The notes: generated by a model not told the origin, from the sequence alone. DNA of 64,000 nt from Nanohaloarchaea archaeon B1-Br10_U2g21 (GCA_001563915.1 LKMP01000002.1:42630-106629); one strand, 5' to 3'. Positions 32,668 to 42,593 are shown, counted from the first letter of the stretch. Translations and numbers: made by a program.

Positions 32668-33524
32668 CCATGATTTACTGCTCCCCACATATCTATAAAT
32701 GAGTCAAAGAACTCTCCGCCTGTAGATACTAACTGATATTCTGCCCCGTGCTTTTCGCATAGTTCTTCTATCTCCTCAGTATGATTTTTCAGCCTCGATT
32801 TATAACTGGATTTAGTACTTCTAGAAAGATACGCTCGCAGAGTAGAACTCGACTCAGGATCCTCAAGTATAGTATCTCCACTGAAACTTGGATCAAGTTC
32901 CTCCTCATCAAAAACATTTATCAAAGCTACACGAGACCCACTAAGACTTTGAAGTCCTGACTCTATCTGTTCGAGATCCGTCAAAAAATCCGAAATAATT
33001 ACCACTATAGATTTATTCTTAATTCTACTACTGTACTGCGTTATACATCGCTCCACTCTACTATCAGGAGTTTTCCTCAGCTCATTCAGAGTTTCCACTA
33101 ATTTCACGAGATTAGCATTTCTCCTTGCTGCAGTAAGATCTGTTAATGTTTCAGAAAATACTGAAAACCTAAAGCGATCATTGGTCTTCATAGTCATAAA
33201 AGCTAATCCTAATCCTAGCTTTGCACCGTATTCATACTTATTTACTTTCCCGAAATCCATTGAGCTGCTACGATCAACTATTATATGAACTGTAACGTTA
33301 CGTTCTTCTTCATACCTTTTTACGAAAAAATCTCTTGTGCGCCCATAGGCCTTCCAATCAATCCTTCTGATATCATCACCAGGAACATATTCCTTATGAT
33401 CCTTGAATATCATGCCGCTACCTGAGAAGTCGCTCTCCTGTTCTCCCTGTCTAATCTCAGTGCTGTTTTTTTTCAACGCCAAGTGGAAGTTCTGGAGCTC
33501 GTTAAGAAAATCTGCCTCAATCAT
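32664..33524 (-). CDS. DUF58 / von Willebrand A-like protein
   Basis: A 286-residue protein with the DUF58 signature PGDDIRRIDWKAYGRTRD at 48-65 followed by a von Willebrand A-like domain whose metal site reads DRSSS (84-88). DUF58 proteins are always found with MoxR AAA ATPases, as here, where its start overlaps the MoxR stop by 4 bases. MoxR systems are thought to act as metal-dependent chaperones for membrane or secreted proteins; the client here is unknown. Confidence 0.88.
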   Translation of the reverse strand: MIEADFLNELQNFHLALKKNSTEIRQGEQESDFSGSGMIFKDHKEYVPGDDIRRIDWKAYGRTRDFFVKRYEEERNVTVHIIVDRSSSMDFGKVNKYEYGAKLGLGLAFMTMKTNDRFRFSVFSETLTDLTAARRNANLVKLVETLNELRKTPDSRVERCITQYSSRIKNKSIVVIISDFLTDLEQIESGLQSLSGSRVALINVFDEEELDPSFSGDTILEDPESSSTLRAYLSRSTKSSYKSRLKNHTEEIEELCEKHGAEYQLVSTGGEFFDSFIDMWGAVNHG

Positions 33525-34483
33525 AACTTTTCTATTATCTCCTCAACCACATCGTCCTCTGAGAGGCCTTTCTTTTCTGCTGCAAAGCTCAGACCTATAC
33601 GGTGTCGTAAAACTGGTTTAGCCATTAATACGATGTCTTCTTCTGAGACATGATTCCTGTTCTCTACAAGCGCATGACCCTTAGAAGCCAGTACAAGGTT
33701 AATACTTGCTCTCGGTGATGCGCCATAGTCCAATTCATCACGCTCACGAGTAGAACGAACAATTTTTACAGCTTTTTTTCTGATATCATCAGCTATAGGT
33801 ACTTTTCTGGTAAATTCCTGAAGTTTTATCAAATCTTTTTTTGAAAGAACTTTCTTTAAATCAGGTTTATAGTTAAGTTCTTCTGAAAACCGTTCAACAA
33901 TCTCTATCTCATCATTTTGTTCTGGAAACTCTAGTTTCACTTTCATTAGAAATCTATCGCGCTGTGCCTCAGGTAAAGGATATGTCCCCTCTTGTTCTAT
34001 AGGATTCTGCGTAGCAATCAGAAAGAACGGTTTCTCTAGATTATAGCTCTCGTTCCCCACAGTCACCTGTTTCTCCTGCATAGCTTCCAACAGCGCAGAC
34101 TGAGTCTTTGGAGTAGCTCGGTTAATTTCATCTGCTAAGACCATATTAGCAAATATGGGGCCTTGCTGAAATCTAAATTCTGCAGTCCCAGAGGAATCAT
34201 CAATAATATGAGTCCCTGTTATATCTGAAGGCATCAGATCTGGCGTGCTTTGAATCCTTGAAAATTTTAACCCCATAGTCTGAGAAAAAGTAGATGCCAT
34301 TTTAGTCTTACCCATTCCCGGATTAGATTCAAGCAAGATATTTCCATCACAAAGTATACAGGCCATTACTTGATCTATCACATCTTCCTGACCTACTATT
34401 ACTTTGCCTACCTCATTTTTAATCTCGGCGAGTTTTTCATTTACTTTACCATATTCTATAGACTTAGCGCCGGAAAGCTTCAT
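33521..34483 (-). CDS. MoxR-family AAA+ ATPase
   Basis: A 320-residue AAA+ ATPase: Walker A region SNPGMGKT (53-60, with Ser in place of the first Gly), Walker B ADEINRA, sensor I ATQNP and a C-terminal arginine-containing lid. MoxR proteins pair with DUF58/VWA proteins to remodel substrates. It is preceded by a membrane protein gene (26-base gap) and followed by DUF58 with a 4-base overlap. Confidence 0.92.
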   Translation of the reverse strand: MKLSGAKSIEYGKVNEKLAEIKNEVGKVIVGQEDVIDQVMACILCDGNILLESNPGMGKTKMASTFSQTMGLKFSRIQSTPDLMPSDITGTHIIDDSSGTAEFRFQQGPIFANMVLADEINRATPKTQSALLEAMQEKQVTVGNESYNLEKPFFLIATQNPIEQEGTYPLPEAQRDRFLMKVKLEFPEQNDEIEIVERFSEELNYKPDLKKVLSKKDLIKLQEFTRKVPIADDIRKKAVKIVRSTRERDELDYGASPRASINLVLASKGHALVENRNHVSEEDIVLMAKPVLRHRIGLSFAAEKKGLSEDDVVEEIIEKL

Positions 34484-34509
34484 ACAAAGTAATTGGTTTT
34501 CACGATTTA

Positions 34510-35244
34510 TTAATTCTCTAACTCCTGCACCTCAAGACTGTACTCTCTCGCAAGCTCCAACCCCTCATCAATCTCGGAGTCAGAAGCCTCAAATCTTAGC
34601 TCAGATTCATTAAACCTAGTTCTGAAACCTTCATCAAAACTCTCTCCTTCACCTTCAACATCAACATCTATAGAGGTTCCAAGATCCTCAATATCAGAAT
34701 CATCTCCAAGTACATCATCAACATCTCCCTGATACTCATCTGAGCCATCACCGAAGTCAGAAAGTTCTGGTACTGCCGAGTAAAGTTGGCTAGTATCAAT
34801 ATCAACCATTGGCACAACAAGGCCTGAAACAGCAGTCAATATGCTTAATGAGCCTAACAAAAAGACTTTTTTTGTAACAGAGCCTCCCGGAATAATACTT
34901 TCGGAAGACACTGAACGCGCCCTAGTCATTAAATCTTCAAACAAGGCCTCAGATACTTCATCACGCCTATTTAAGTTGTCTCGCGCAGTACGTAAAATTT
35001 CCTGTAACTCATTATTCCTCAGCTCATATATCTCTACAGAATAACCTTTACTACGATACAAGAAATTGGCTAAGAAAAACAATAGTCCTGCTATCGCTAA
35101 ATAGACTATATCAACAGATAAACCTGTAAAAAAGAACACAAGATTAATTCCGAGTACAAATATGGCAGCATCTAAACTGCTTTGAATAAGATTGACCTTA
35201 AAATACTCTCTCTTCAATCTTTTAAACAAATCTTCAACTCTCAT
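34510..35244 (-). CDS. Membrane protein of the MoxR operon
   Basis: A 244-residue protein: cytoplasmic N terminus (MRVEDLFKRLKREYFKVN), helices at about 24-41 and 44-63, a polar segment, a third helix near 127-146 and then an acidic C-terminal domain of about 95 residues that would be outside. Similar three-helix proteins sit beside MoxR-DUF58 in haloarchaea. The ATG at 35244 overlaps the preceding gene by 11 bases. Function unknown. Confidence 0.7.
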   Translation of the reverse strand: MRVEDLFKRLKREYFKVNLIQSSLDAAIFVLGINLVFFFTGLSVDIVYLAIAGLLFFLANFLYRSKGYSVEIYELRNNELQEILRTARDNLNRRDEVSEALFEDLMTRARSVSSESIIPGGSVTKKVFLLGSLSILTAVSGLVVPMVDIDTSQLYSAVPELSDFGDGSDEYQGDVDDVLGDDSDIEDLGTSIDVDVEGEGESFDEGFRTRFNESELRFEASDSEIDEGLELAREYSLEVQELEN

Positions 35245-35689
35245 CTTCGTCCCACACTGAACATTCTTCTTCAGCAGTTTCACTCTTTTGGTTATCTTCG
35301 CAGATATTAGTCATCTGCAAATCCAGCGTATCTCTCTCATCTCTAACCTCTCCTAGTTCTCCTTCAAGATTCTCTATCTGTCCTTGTAATGATTCAACAG
35401 TATCATCGCGTTCTTCTGAAGACATTTGTGCTTCTTCTGCTTCTTCTTCAAGCTCTTCAGTCCGATTCTCAAGATTTGATATCTCTTGATTTTGTGCATC
35501 AGTCTTATTTTCCAGTTCACCAGCCGCAGCCCGTTCCTGATAGAGTTCTTCTTGCATACTCTGTTTATCGCTCACGATATCATCAAACTGGGTTTGATAA
35601 ATTATTGATAGTCCCGCAAGCAATGCAAGTACTATCACTGTTGTTACGAGTAAAAAAGGGTTAAGCCGTCTCTTCAGTAAGAACTTCAT
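35234..35689 (-). CDS. Membrane-anchored coiled-coil protein
   Basis: A 151-residue protein with one N-terminal membrane helix (about 11-30, PFLLVTTVIVLALLAGLSII) and a long extracytoplasmic acidic coiled coil from 32 to about 125 (SNLENRTEELEEEAEEAQ and similar heptads). Two cysteines near the C terminus (NICEDNQ and EECSVWD) might form a disulfide. First gene of the MoxR-DUF58 operon, overlapping the next by 11 bases; it may be a sensor or scaffold. Confidence 0.7.
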   Translation of the reverse strand: MKFLLKRRLNPFLLVTTVIVLALLAGLSIIYQTQFDDIVSDKQSMQEELYQERAAAGELENKTDAQNQEISNLENRTEELEEEAEEAQMSSEERDDTVESLQGQIENLEGELGEVRDERDTLDLQMTNICEDNQKSETAEEECSVWDEDES

Positions 35690-35767
35690 CTCTGCAAACT
35701 AATGGGTCAAAGAAGTTTAATAGCTCTGCCCATTTTTAAGTAGAGTCATCACCAATTCTAAACCAGT

Positions 35768-37408
35768 ATGTCCTCAGAAAACCATGATGATAATGATACC
35801 TGTAAATTTGGCCACGTTTTCGCACTTTATAATGAAAACGAGAGAGAACATTCTTCAGCAGCCAAAAAAGCCTTGAAAGACATAAGAGAAGGTAAGCTCA
35901 CAAGTTATAGTGAACTAGATGAAAGAGACCTAAGCCTCGGAGATTTATTTGGCGCACCAGTCAGAAAATTGAAAGGAAAAGGAGGAAGCCAAGGCACTGC
36001 TTATGGAACTATTCTAAGCGCACCCGATAAATATGAGGATGACCTTGGATATTTATCTAAAAGAGTTACAGAATCAATATTTGTTTCTCCTCAAAGCCAG
36101 CTGCACGACGAGTTCATTCAGAGAAAGCAGCAAGCTGAACAGAGAGTTAATCAGACCTTAGCCAATTTTTCTGATATACTTGAAACTAAACACATGTTAG
36201 AACATGATATCAGGAAACTAAGATCACGAGCAGAGGCTTTTAACTCACGAGATGAAACCGTATTAAAAGGAGACTTCGTACAACTCGTTGACGGTGCAGG
36301 TGCAGGAGGCCAAGGAGGAGACGAACAGGCCCTTCGTTTTCTGAGAGACAACAACATTTACCCAACAATTGTATCCGACTTCATGGAACTAGAGTCGGTT
36401 GATGACCTGAAAAAAGCCGAAGATCGAGAGGATGATGAAGACGGAGCTCTCTCAAATCTTCCTCGTAACGAAAAAGCAATTCTTAGAAAGAAGTATGTAA
36501 TGTACGAGAAGTGGAAAGATCTTTACGGCAGCGAAGTAAATCGGAGATTAAATGAATTGAAATCCCAGCTCCAAAATATTGAACGAAGTATAGAAAATAC
36601 CAAGAACTGGTTGGAACCCTATGTAAGAGATGTTGTAATGATCAACGAACTAGGCGATAACCAATCACATATGACAAACTACTTTGAATGGAAGGGTTAT
36701 GCAGCAATGATCCGTCAACTTGAATTCATATGTTACAAACCTATGGTCAAGGACGAGGGCCAACTATATCCTGCTTCAAACGAAGATCCAACTCATTATA
36801 GAGTAATGTTCATTACCGGATTCCATGTAATACTTGCTAACTCAGACCAGCCTAATCAGCCAGGTGGAGGAAACACGGGCGTAGTAGGATGGCACCCTGC
36901 AGTAGTCTGTAAACACGTCTTCGAAAATCTTTTTCAGCCCAAGCTTGATATGGCGGAAAGCTTAGTCGAGGAAATGATGGATGACTACGTAGGAGAGTTC
37001 AAACCAAAAAAAGGACAAGAGTACAGACTGAAAAGGGAAGAAAAAGATATGTCTGTAAGAGTGTTTAGAGAAAAAATAGAAGAAAAAATTGACGAACATG
37101 TTCCAATTGAGTTCTCTTCAAAAATCAGAAGAATTGAAGACGGACTTGATGAACCTGAATCAGTCAAAACAGACTACTCAAAAGAACATTTTGAGGCCAT
37201 GAATAACATTCTTGATATAGAGCCAGAAAAAACCGATGATGCTGAAGAGATGTACAAAGGCTTAGACAAAAAGTTGAAAGAGTTCACAGGAAAGACTGAT
37301 AAATACAAAATCCCTGAAGGCAAGGCCATAAACGACATGATGTCCGAATTCAGATTTGAATACTACTTCGATTACAAACTGGGTCTTGGAATGCACACTA
37401 TGAAGTGA
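35768..37408 (+). CDS. Large hypothetical protein, partner of the TIM-barrel gene
   Basis: A 546-residue soluble protein that I do not recognise. The first 90 residues are mixed; 115-165 and 240-300 have coiled-coil character (DIRKLRSRAEAFNSR, VNRRLNELKSQLQNIERSI); the core around 320-400 contains FEWKGYAAMIRQLEF and VGWHPAVVCKHVFE. No signal peptide or membrane helix. It ends 7 bases before the giant TIM-barrel gene, so the two are almost surely coexpressed. A structural or regulatory partner of that enzyme is the simplest guess. Confidence 0.6.
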   Translation: MSSENHDDNDTCKFGHVFALYNENEREHSSAAKKALKDIREGKLTSYSELDERDLSLGDLFGAPVRKLKGKGGSQGTAYGTILSAPDKYEDDLGYLSKRVTESIFVSPQSQLHDEFIQRKQQAEQRVNQTLANFSDILETKHMLEHDIRKLRSRAEAFNSRDETVLKGDFVQLVDGAGAGGQGGDEQALRFLRDNNIYPTIVSDFMELESVDDLKKAEDREDDEDGALSNLPRNEKAILRKKYVMYEKWKDLYGSEVNRRLNELKSQLQNIERSIENTKNWLEPYVRDVVMINELGDNQSHMTNYFEWKGYAAMIRQLEFICYKPMVKDEGQLYPASNEDPTHYRVMFITGFHVILANSDQPNQPGGGNTGVVGWHPAVVCKHVFENLFQPKLDMAESLVEEMMDDYVGEFKPKKGQEYRLKREEKDMSVRVFREKIEEKIDEHVPIEFSSKIRRIEDGLDEPESVKTDYSKEHFEAMNNILDIEPEKTDDAEEMYKGLDKKLKEFTGKTDKYKIPEGKAINDMMSEFRFEYYFDYKLGLGMHTMK

Positions 37409-37415
37409 ACAGTGT

Positions 37416-39995
37416 ATGAAGTACCTGCTTAAACAACTCAAAGATAAATTTGAGTTAGAAAAAAATGACTTAAAATTCTCAGAATTGAACTATGAAGTTG
37501 GAAATACTGCAGGCATGGATGTTGCAGGAGGGGTGCCTTCAGAACTCGCTCTCAGAGTTGGAAGTTCAGCACAGAGAGGAGGAGGCGAGATGGAAATACA
37601 GATAACGAACCCAACAAGCTTTCATGTTGATAGAGAAGCATTATACACAATAGTGCAGCAACTAGGTCTTGATATTTCCATCCATAGCGAGCCCAACGTA
37701 GGTTATACTTCAGCATACAAAACCGGACAAGGTAGAGGATTTGATCCCACACATGAATACTTCACAAAGTATCTGCAGGAATTCGCATCTTGGAAGACTG
37801 AGGCAGAATCGCGCGAAGATCTTACATTCAATATTTCTAGAATTAATCCTCACGCATCTACCGATGAACGGCCTGCGCTACAAGAAAGAATGGAGCAAGA
37901 TGTTGGTTTAGACCCTTTCGGTCTAGATATATCAGATCTAAGCGACGAGAGATGGGAAGAACGAGATAATAGAGGAATCAATATATACAGGAATAAAAAG
38001 TTTCTTAGAGGGATTTACCGTACCTTATTCCTAAGAGAAGCTCGTTTCCCATTCGAACAGTATTCGACTTTCGCAGCTTATAGTGAGAAATTTGACAACT
38101 TCTGGAAAGATGCACAACAACAAGCAAGTTACGAAATATTTGTCAAGGAAACTGGTCCTGAAAACTACCCTGAGCTAAAAGATCAAGTAATGACTAAACT
38201 ATCCACTACCCAGAGCATACTAGTAAATGATCAGGGTCTTACTCTGGCTTGGAGAGAAATAGTAAATGATACTCCTTTAGATAACGAGTTAAAACTCCCT
38301 CAGACAGAAGAGCTAGAATTAGACAGCGCCTCAACCCTTAGCGAACTAAATAGGGTTACAAGCACTCTAGGAGGCGTAAATATTTTTGAGTTGAGAAAGC
38401 TAACAGAGTATGTATATAGTATAGAAGAAAATGCGCTGACAGAAATATTAAGACAAGAAAATACAGAGCCTGAAAAGACCATTCTTAAAGCTCTTAGAGA
38501 TGCATTGAACAATTTATGGAATCCGAACAAGTTTGAAGACTCTAATATTTCTATAGATGGGAAAATGCGAGGCCTCACGAATCATTTGGAGATACAACAG
38601 CTCAGAATTATTGAACGAGCTTATGATATAGGACTTGAAGGTAAAAGTTACAGAGTAAACGGCGACCTAGTGGATATTGAGGAAGCAGCTGAAAGAGTCT
38701 TCAGCGGAGATCCAGAAATGTATGAGACGCAGGACGATAAAGGACCTGAAGCACGTCACGTTGATATGGTGAAAAGAATTTTGCAGAATCAGCAGTTCCA
38801 GAGACAAATGTGGCAGGAGTCAGTGATTTTTTATCAAGTGATGCCTGTATGGATGAAGTACTCATCAGAACAAGAAAAAAGCGAAGCTGGAGATATAGTC
38901 CACAGAGGTTTTGAAGCTCCTCGTTTCATATGGGAAACACTTGTAGAACGAAAATGGGGATCTATTGAATTTGAAGATAATTACTTTGAACGGCTTGAGT
39001 CTAGTCTAGAGTTCCGAGAAGATGTTGCAGCCGCAACAGGAGCATGTTATATTTGGAGCCATTTTACTCAGGTCAAAAGCCGTTTCAACGTAGAAGATTC
39101 ATGGCTCAAGGAAGGCTTGGGTCTCGAAGAGGAAGATAACATAATAGACGAAATTGAAGAACACGGATGGTCTTGGGTCAGATGGATGAACGAGTTCGGA
39201 ATAGGTGTGAATATCGAAGCTATGGCTGGTAGCTCTAATCAGGTACTGAAGGTATGGAAACCTAAAGATATAGTAGCAGCTTGCAGAGCAATAAACATAA
39301 CAGCTCGAAATCATTTCAACGAAATCCATGAAGATCTAGATGACTGTCCTGCAAAGTTCACGATAGACATGGAACATACCGCATCTTTTGGAACTGACCC
39401 ATGGCTACACATGGAGGACTTAATAGAGCAAGAGAAATGGCTTGCTGACTCTGAATGGGCTGAAAAAATCCCTGTAAATAAAGAAAAACCTCTAGCAAAA
39501 ATGGTGAGGATGTATCACCTTACAAAACCGGGTTTTGAAACTACTCAAGGAGTAGGCCATCTGCATGGACCTTTCAGAGAGGGAGATGTACAGCTATATA
39601 CATGGCTGTATAAAATGGTGGCTAATGGATTCTGTCAAAATCCTGGAGAAAGAGCATCAATAATGTATGAGATAGGCGGCGACCAAATGGGAACAGTAAG
39701 GCAGGCCAGACTCACGATGAATATGATAGAGTTGGGACTTTCCCCTGATGACCTTGATCCTGCTAAAATAGATCCTGGTAAAGAGTATCAGTCAGAAGAG
39801 GATGCCCTAATGGCAAGGTTCTTCGGTATGGACTTGCCCTCCTTCAACAGAGAGTGGGCGAAGATCGAGAATCATGCTTTCGATCCTTTGAAAGGTCTCT
39901 TAGAGACTCCGGAATTTGACTACACGTTCTCAAGTCTTGCTGCCATAAAGAATGATAATAATCCTGGAGAATTCCAAAACGAAGAATATCGTTAG
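37416..39995 (+). CDS. Giant xylose-isomerase/endonuclease-IV-like TIM-barrel protein
   Basis: An 859-residue protein. Residues 58-130 (ITNPTSFHV, DISIHSEPNVGY, HEYFTKYLQEFASW) and 640-770 look like the two ends of an AP_endonuc_2/xylose-isomerase TIM barrel: FTIDMEHTASFGTDP (Asp 651, His 654), RMYHLTKPG (His 701), GVGHLHGPFREGD (His 715, 717) and MYEIGGDQM (Glu 752) fit the metal-ligand pattern of that superfamily. Between them lies an insertion of about 450 residues, making the protein about three times the usual length. Activity (sugar isomerase, AP endonuclease or other) is unknown. Confidence 0.6.
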   Translation: MKYLLKQLKDKFELEKNDLKFSELNYEVGNTAGMDVAGGVPSELALRVGSSAQRGGGEMEIQITNPTSFHVDREALYTIVQQLGLDISIHSEPNVGYTSAYKTGQGRGFDPTHEYFTKYLQEFASWKTEAESREDLTFNISRINPHASTDERPALQERMEQDVGLDPFGLDISDLSDERWEERDNRGINIYRNKKFLRGIYRTLFLREARFPFEQYSTFAAYSEKFDNFWKDAQQQASYEIFVKETGPENYPELKDQVMTKLSTTQSILVNDQGLTLAWREIVNDTPLDNELKLPQTEELELDSASTLSELNRVTSTLGGVNIFELRKLTEYVYSIEENALTEILRQENTEPEKTILKALRDALNNLWNPNKFEDSNISIDGKMRGLTNHLEIQQLRIIERAYDIGLEGKSYRVNGDLVDIEEAAERVFSGDPEMYETQDDKGPEARHVDMVKRILQNQQFQRQMWQESVIFYQVMPVWMKYSSEQEKSEAGDIVHRGFEAPRFIWETLVERKWGSIEFEDNYFERLESSLEFREDVAAATGACYIWSHFTQVKSRFNVEDSWLKEGLGLEEEDNIIDEIEEHGWSWVRWMNEFGIGVNIEAMAGSSNQVLKVWKPKDIVAACRAINITARNHFNEIHEDLDDCPAKFTIDMEHTASFGTDPWLHMEDLIEQEKWLADSEWAEKIPVNKEKPLAKMVRMYHLTKPGFETTQGVGHLHGPFREGDVQLYTWLYKMVANGFCQNPGERASIMYEIGGDQMGTVRQARLTMNMIELGLSPDDLDPAKIDPGKEYQSEEDALMARFFGMDLPSFNREWAKIENHAFDPLKGLLETPEFDYTFSSLAAIKNDNNPGEFQNEEYR

Positions 39996-40630
39996 AAACG
40001 AGGGCCTCCTCTCCTCCAATCGGCAATTTTTCTACCTAGTTCTTTCCCTTCTGCCCAAAACTCCCAGTTTAAAGGCAATTTTTCTAATTTTTCTCCGGCA
40101 GAACCAAGTATTTTCAGGTATTTTTCCTCAGGAAAGTCTTTATCTACCGTATTAGCCGAAAGAACCACGAAATCATCTTGGTCGAAGGCTCTACTTATAC
40201 TTTCCACACCTTCAGCATGATAATCACTTGTTATATGTATTCTACCTGTGCCTGCTTCTCTGTTATATGGCTTATTCAGTTCATCTTCAGTTATTTTAGG
40301 GCTAATAAAGTTAACAGATTTCTCGTATATAGAGTCCGATTCATTTATGTTATCTCGAAATTGTTCAGGAGCATGAAACTGAGGATTACGACCTTGACTT
40401 TGCAGATAGAACGCTACTGTTTCAAATAAATCATATCTCAAGTCGTCTTCTTCAGTAGAAGGACTTCCATGCAGAATTATCTCATCAAAATCAGTAAAAG
40501 CCGTCCCATATTCAAAGTCATCCACAATATCAGTCAATTCTTTATCTGATAGAGCTTCATCACTAGTATAAGCAGAAATACTTTTACCGATCTCTGACTT
40601 AGCCTTATTGACAGCGCGCTTATCTACCAT
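39992..40630 (-). CDS. Hypothetical protein (212 aa)
   Basis: A 212-residue soluble protein, basic at its N terminus (MVDKRAVNKAKSEIGKSI) and Arg-rich at its end (IADWRRGGPRF). The middle is acidic and strand-rich (FDEIILHGSPSTEED, GRIHITSDYHAEGVESISRAF, DFVVLSANTVD). It has no recognised catalytic motif. Its TAA stop interlocks with the TAG of the TIM-barrel gene in the bases TTAG. A regulatory or enzymatic tie to those genes is possible but not shown. Confidence 0.55.
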   Translation of the reverse strand: MVDKRAVNKAKSEIGKSISAYTSDEALSDKELTDIVDDFEYGTAFTDFDEIILHGSPSTEEDDLRYDLFETVAFYLQSQGRNPQFHAPEQFRDNINESDSIYEKSVNFISPKITEDELNKPYNREAGTGRIHITSDYHAEGVESISRAFDQDDFVVLSANTVDKDFPEEKYLKILGSAGEKLEKLPLNWEFWAEGKELGRKIADWRRGGPRF

Positions 40631-40693
40631 TAAGTGGCAGATACTGTATAAAGTTTTATAATCTTGGTGCGCAATTTCTTTCCGTGATTTGTA

Positions 40694-41902
40694 ATGAGCT
40701 CCAAGGACAAGCTTAAGGACATGCGAGAGAAATCAAAAGAAAGAAGAATCGAGGCTGTTGAGAACTTTTCAGACAGCCTAGTCGAAAAACTTGGAGACAA
40801 AGTAAAAGTAGTTGCTGTATGGGGCTCAGTTCCTAAAGGCGAACACGGATATGACAGCGATATAGACACATTAGTCATCCTTGATGACACAAAACTTGAG
40901 AAGGACGTACCTGATGACGCCAAACAAAAGATTCGCCGTAAAGTCACTCAACTAGCGAAAGATACTGATAATCGTATAACAATCCAGTATTTCCCATTTC
41001 TAACTGAGTTCTGGGATGCGTTGAGGAAAGGCGAACCTTTAGCAATAGAAGCTGTTAGAAATGGACATCCTGTATACGACACAGGCATATTCATGCCCTC
41101 AAAAAGACTGTTAGAAAGAGGGAAAATAACAGGCACACAAGAATCAGTCAGAAAGCGATTAAAAATAGGTGCTGCCCGTTATAAGAAAGCAGAAAAAGAA
41201 TTCAAGTCATCTATTCCTCACAAACTTGAACAAGCCATGGCTTCAGCAGGCCAGGCCCCAATAATGCTTACAGGGCGTAGCCCTCCTGGAAAAGAAAAAG
41301 TACCAGACGTATTGGAGGAAATGTTTGTAGAACAAGACATGCTTGAACAAGAATACGTAGACCTTGGTAACGAAATCTATGACTTCGGAGACATGGGAGA
41401 AAAAAATCCTGAGGATGTAACAGGTGAGATGGTAGAAGAACATTTGGAAAAAACAGATAAATTCATCCGTAGAATGCACAAGCTTGTTTCAGAGATGGGC
41501 GCCCGGAAAAAAGTCAAGAATATTATAGAAGACTATAAGCAATTCCTAAAAGCAAATGTGGCTGCTCTAAAATCTCAGGGAGTAGAACCTCCTGAAGATA
41601 AAGAGGATTTGCCTGGCGTAGTTGGAGAGCATCTAGATGTTGGAGAAGAACATGTAGAAATGTTTGACAAATGGAATAACATCATAGATAAAATAAGAGA
41701 CAAAGAACTGGAAAACGTGAACGAAAAAGAACTCTACGAGCTAAAGACAAACAGCAGAGAATTTATAACAGAAGTAGGCCGAGACCTTAGAGAAATGAAA
41801 GAAGCAGAAGCAGATATAGCTCCTGATGTGGATCCATCCGAAGTAGCAATGAGCGCAGGTAAAAAGAAAATGCCAGAGGCTGAAACAGAAGAAGAGGAAT
41901 AG
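40694..41902 (+). CDS. Nucleotidyltransferase-domain protein
   Basis: A 402-residue protein. Residues 35-100 are a pol-beta-type nucleotidyltransferase domain with GSVPKGEHGYDSDIDTLVI, where Gly 44-Ser 45 and the DxD aspartates 56 and 58 are the catalytic set. The remaining 300 residues are mostly helical and very acidic (ending AETEEEE). Such proteins can transfer nucleotides to proteins, RNA or antibiotics; the substrate is unknown. There is no HEPN partner gene beside it, so the usual MNT/HEPN toxin pair is unlikely. Confidence 0.72.
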   Translation: MSSKDKLKDMREKSKERRIEAVENFSDSLVEKLGDKVKVVAVWGSVPKGEHGYDSDIDTLVILDDTKLEKDVPDDAKQKIRRKVTQLAKDTDNRITIQYFPFLTEFWDALRKGEPLAIEAVRNGHPVYDTGIFMPSKRLLERGKITGTQESVRKRLKIGAARYKKAEKEFKSSIPHKLEQAMASAGQAPIMLTGRSPPGKEKVPDVLEEMFVEQDMLEQEYVDLGNEIYDFGDMGEKNPEDVTGEMVEEHLEKTDKFIRRMHKLVSEMGARKKVKNIIEDYKQFLKANVAALKSQGVEPPEDKEDLPGVVGEHLDVGEEHVEMFDKWNNIIDKIRDKELENVNEKELYELKTNSREFITEVGRDLREMKEAEADIAPDVDPSEVAMSAGKKKMPEAETEEEE

Positions 41903-41956
41903 AGTACTAATTTTTCTTCTTCTCTGCACGGAAACACATGGTAACCGATATGTAGA

Positions 41957-42589
41957 CTAAGCCTCTTCTTCCTGCATTTCTTTAATTTTCTTCATTCTGA
42001 ACGTTTCTTCTCTTTCACGTTCTTCTAGCAGTTGTGATACCATATCTAGGCCTTCTTGCATCTCAGGAATAATCTTGTGCTCTAACGCGTTAACACGCCT
42101 CTTAGTTTTTTCTATTTCGTTAAGTAGTCGAATAATTTTGGTCTGCGTTTCTGCTGCATCGACCACTTTTTCGACTAATTCTTCGAATTTTTCAGCTGTG
42201 GCGTCAATACGTGAAGATGAATGGTTCAATCCGTAATCTCTGTCGGTTATATGTTGTTTCACTTCTACGGACTCAATTTCCGGGACTTTAACCCCCATTA
42301 TATTCTGTTCCTCTAAACCTATCTTTGATCCATTTCCATTGGTCAGCGCATTAGCTCTTAGGGCTGATTCTCCATCGTAAACCTGTGTGAGAACCAGTTT
42401 AAGCTGGGCTTCTGAAAAGAGTTCGGCGAGTTCTTGGTTAACATCCTGTGCGTCGCCTACCACTTCCATAAACTCGTGAATTAAGCCATCTCGTTTCTGT
42501 TCAAGGATTGAATGACCGTTTTCTGCAAGTTCAATCTGTTCCTTTAAACGAAGTTCTTCTGATCTAGTAGGTTTTATGTCCTGTGCCAT
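41957..42589 (-). CDS. atpD: A-type ATP synthase subunit D
   Basis: A 210-residue central-stalk subunit D of the archaeal A1Ao ATP synthase, recognised from the N terminus IKPTRSEELRLKEQIELAEN, KRDGLIHEFMEV and the C-terminal coiled coil with KTKRRVNALEHKIIPEM. It is the last gene of the operon, 4 bases after atpB. Confidence 0.92.
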   Translation of the reverse strand: MAQDIKPTRSEELRLKEQIELAENGHSILEQKRDGLIHEFMEVVGDAQDVNQELAELFSEAQLKLVLTQVYDGESALRANALTNGNGSKIGLEEQNIMGVKVPEIESVEVKQHITDRDYGLNHSSSRIDATAEKFEELVEKVVDAAETQTKIIRLLNEIEKTKRRVNALEHKIIPEMQEGLDMVSQLLEEREREETFRMKKIKEMQEEEA

Positions 42590-42593
42590 TTTA

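Noticed and set aside
40694..41902. MNT/HEPN toxin-antitoxin pair
   Set aside because: The nucleotidyltransferase domain is real, but no HEPN gene lies next to it and the protein is far longer than MNT antitoxins.
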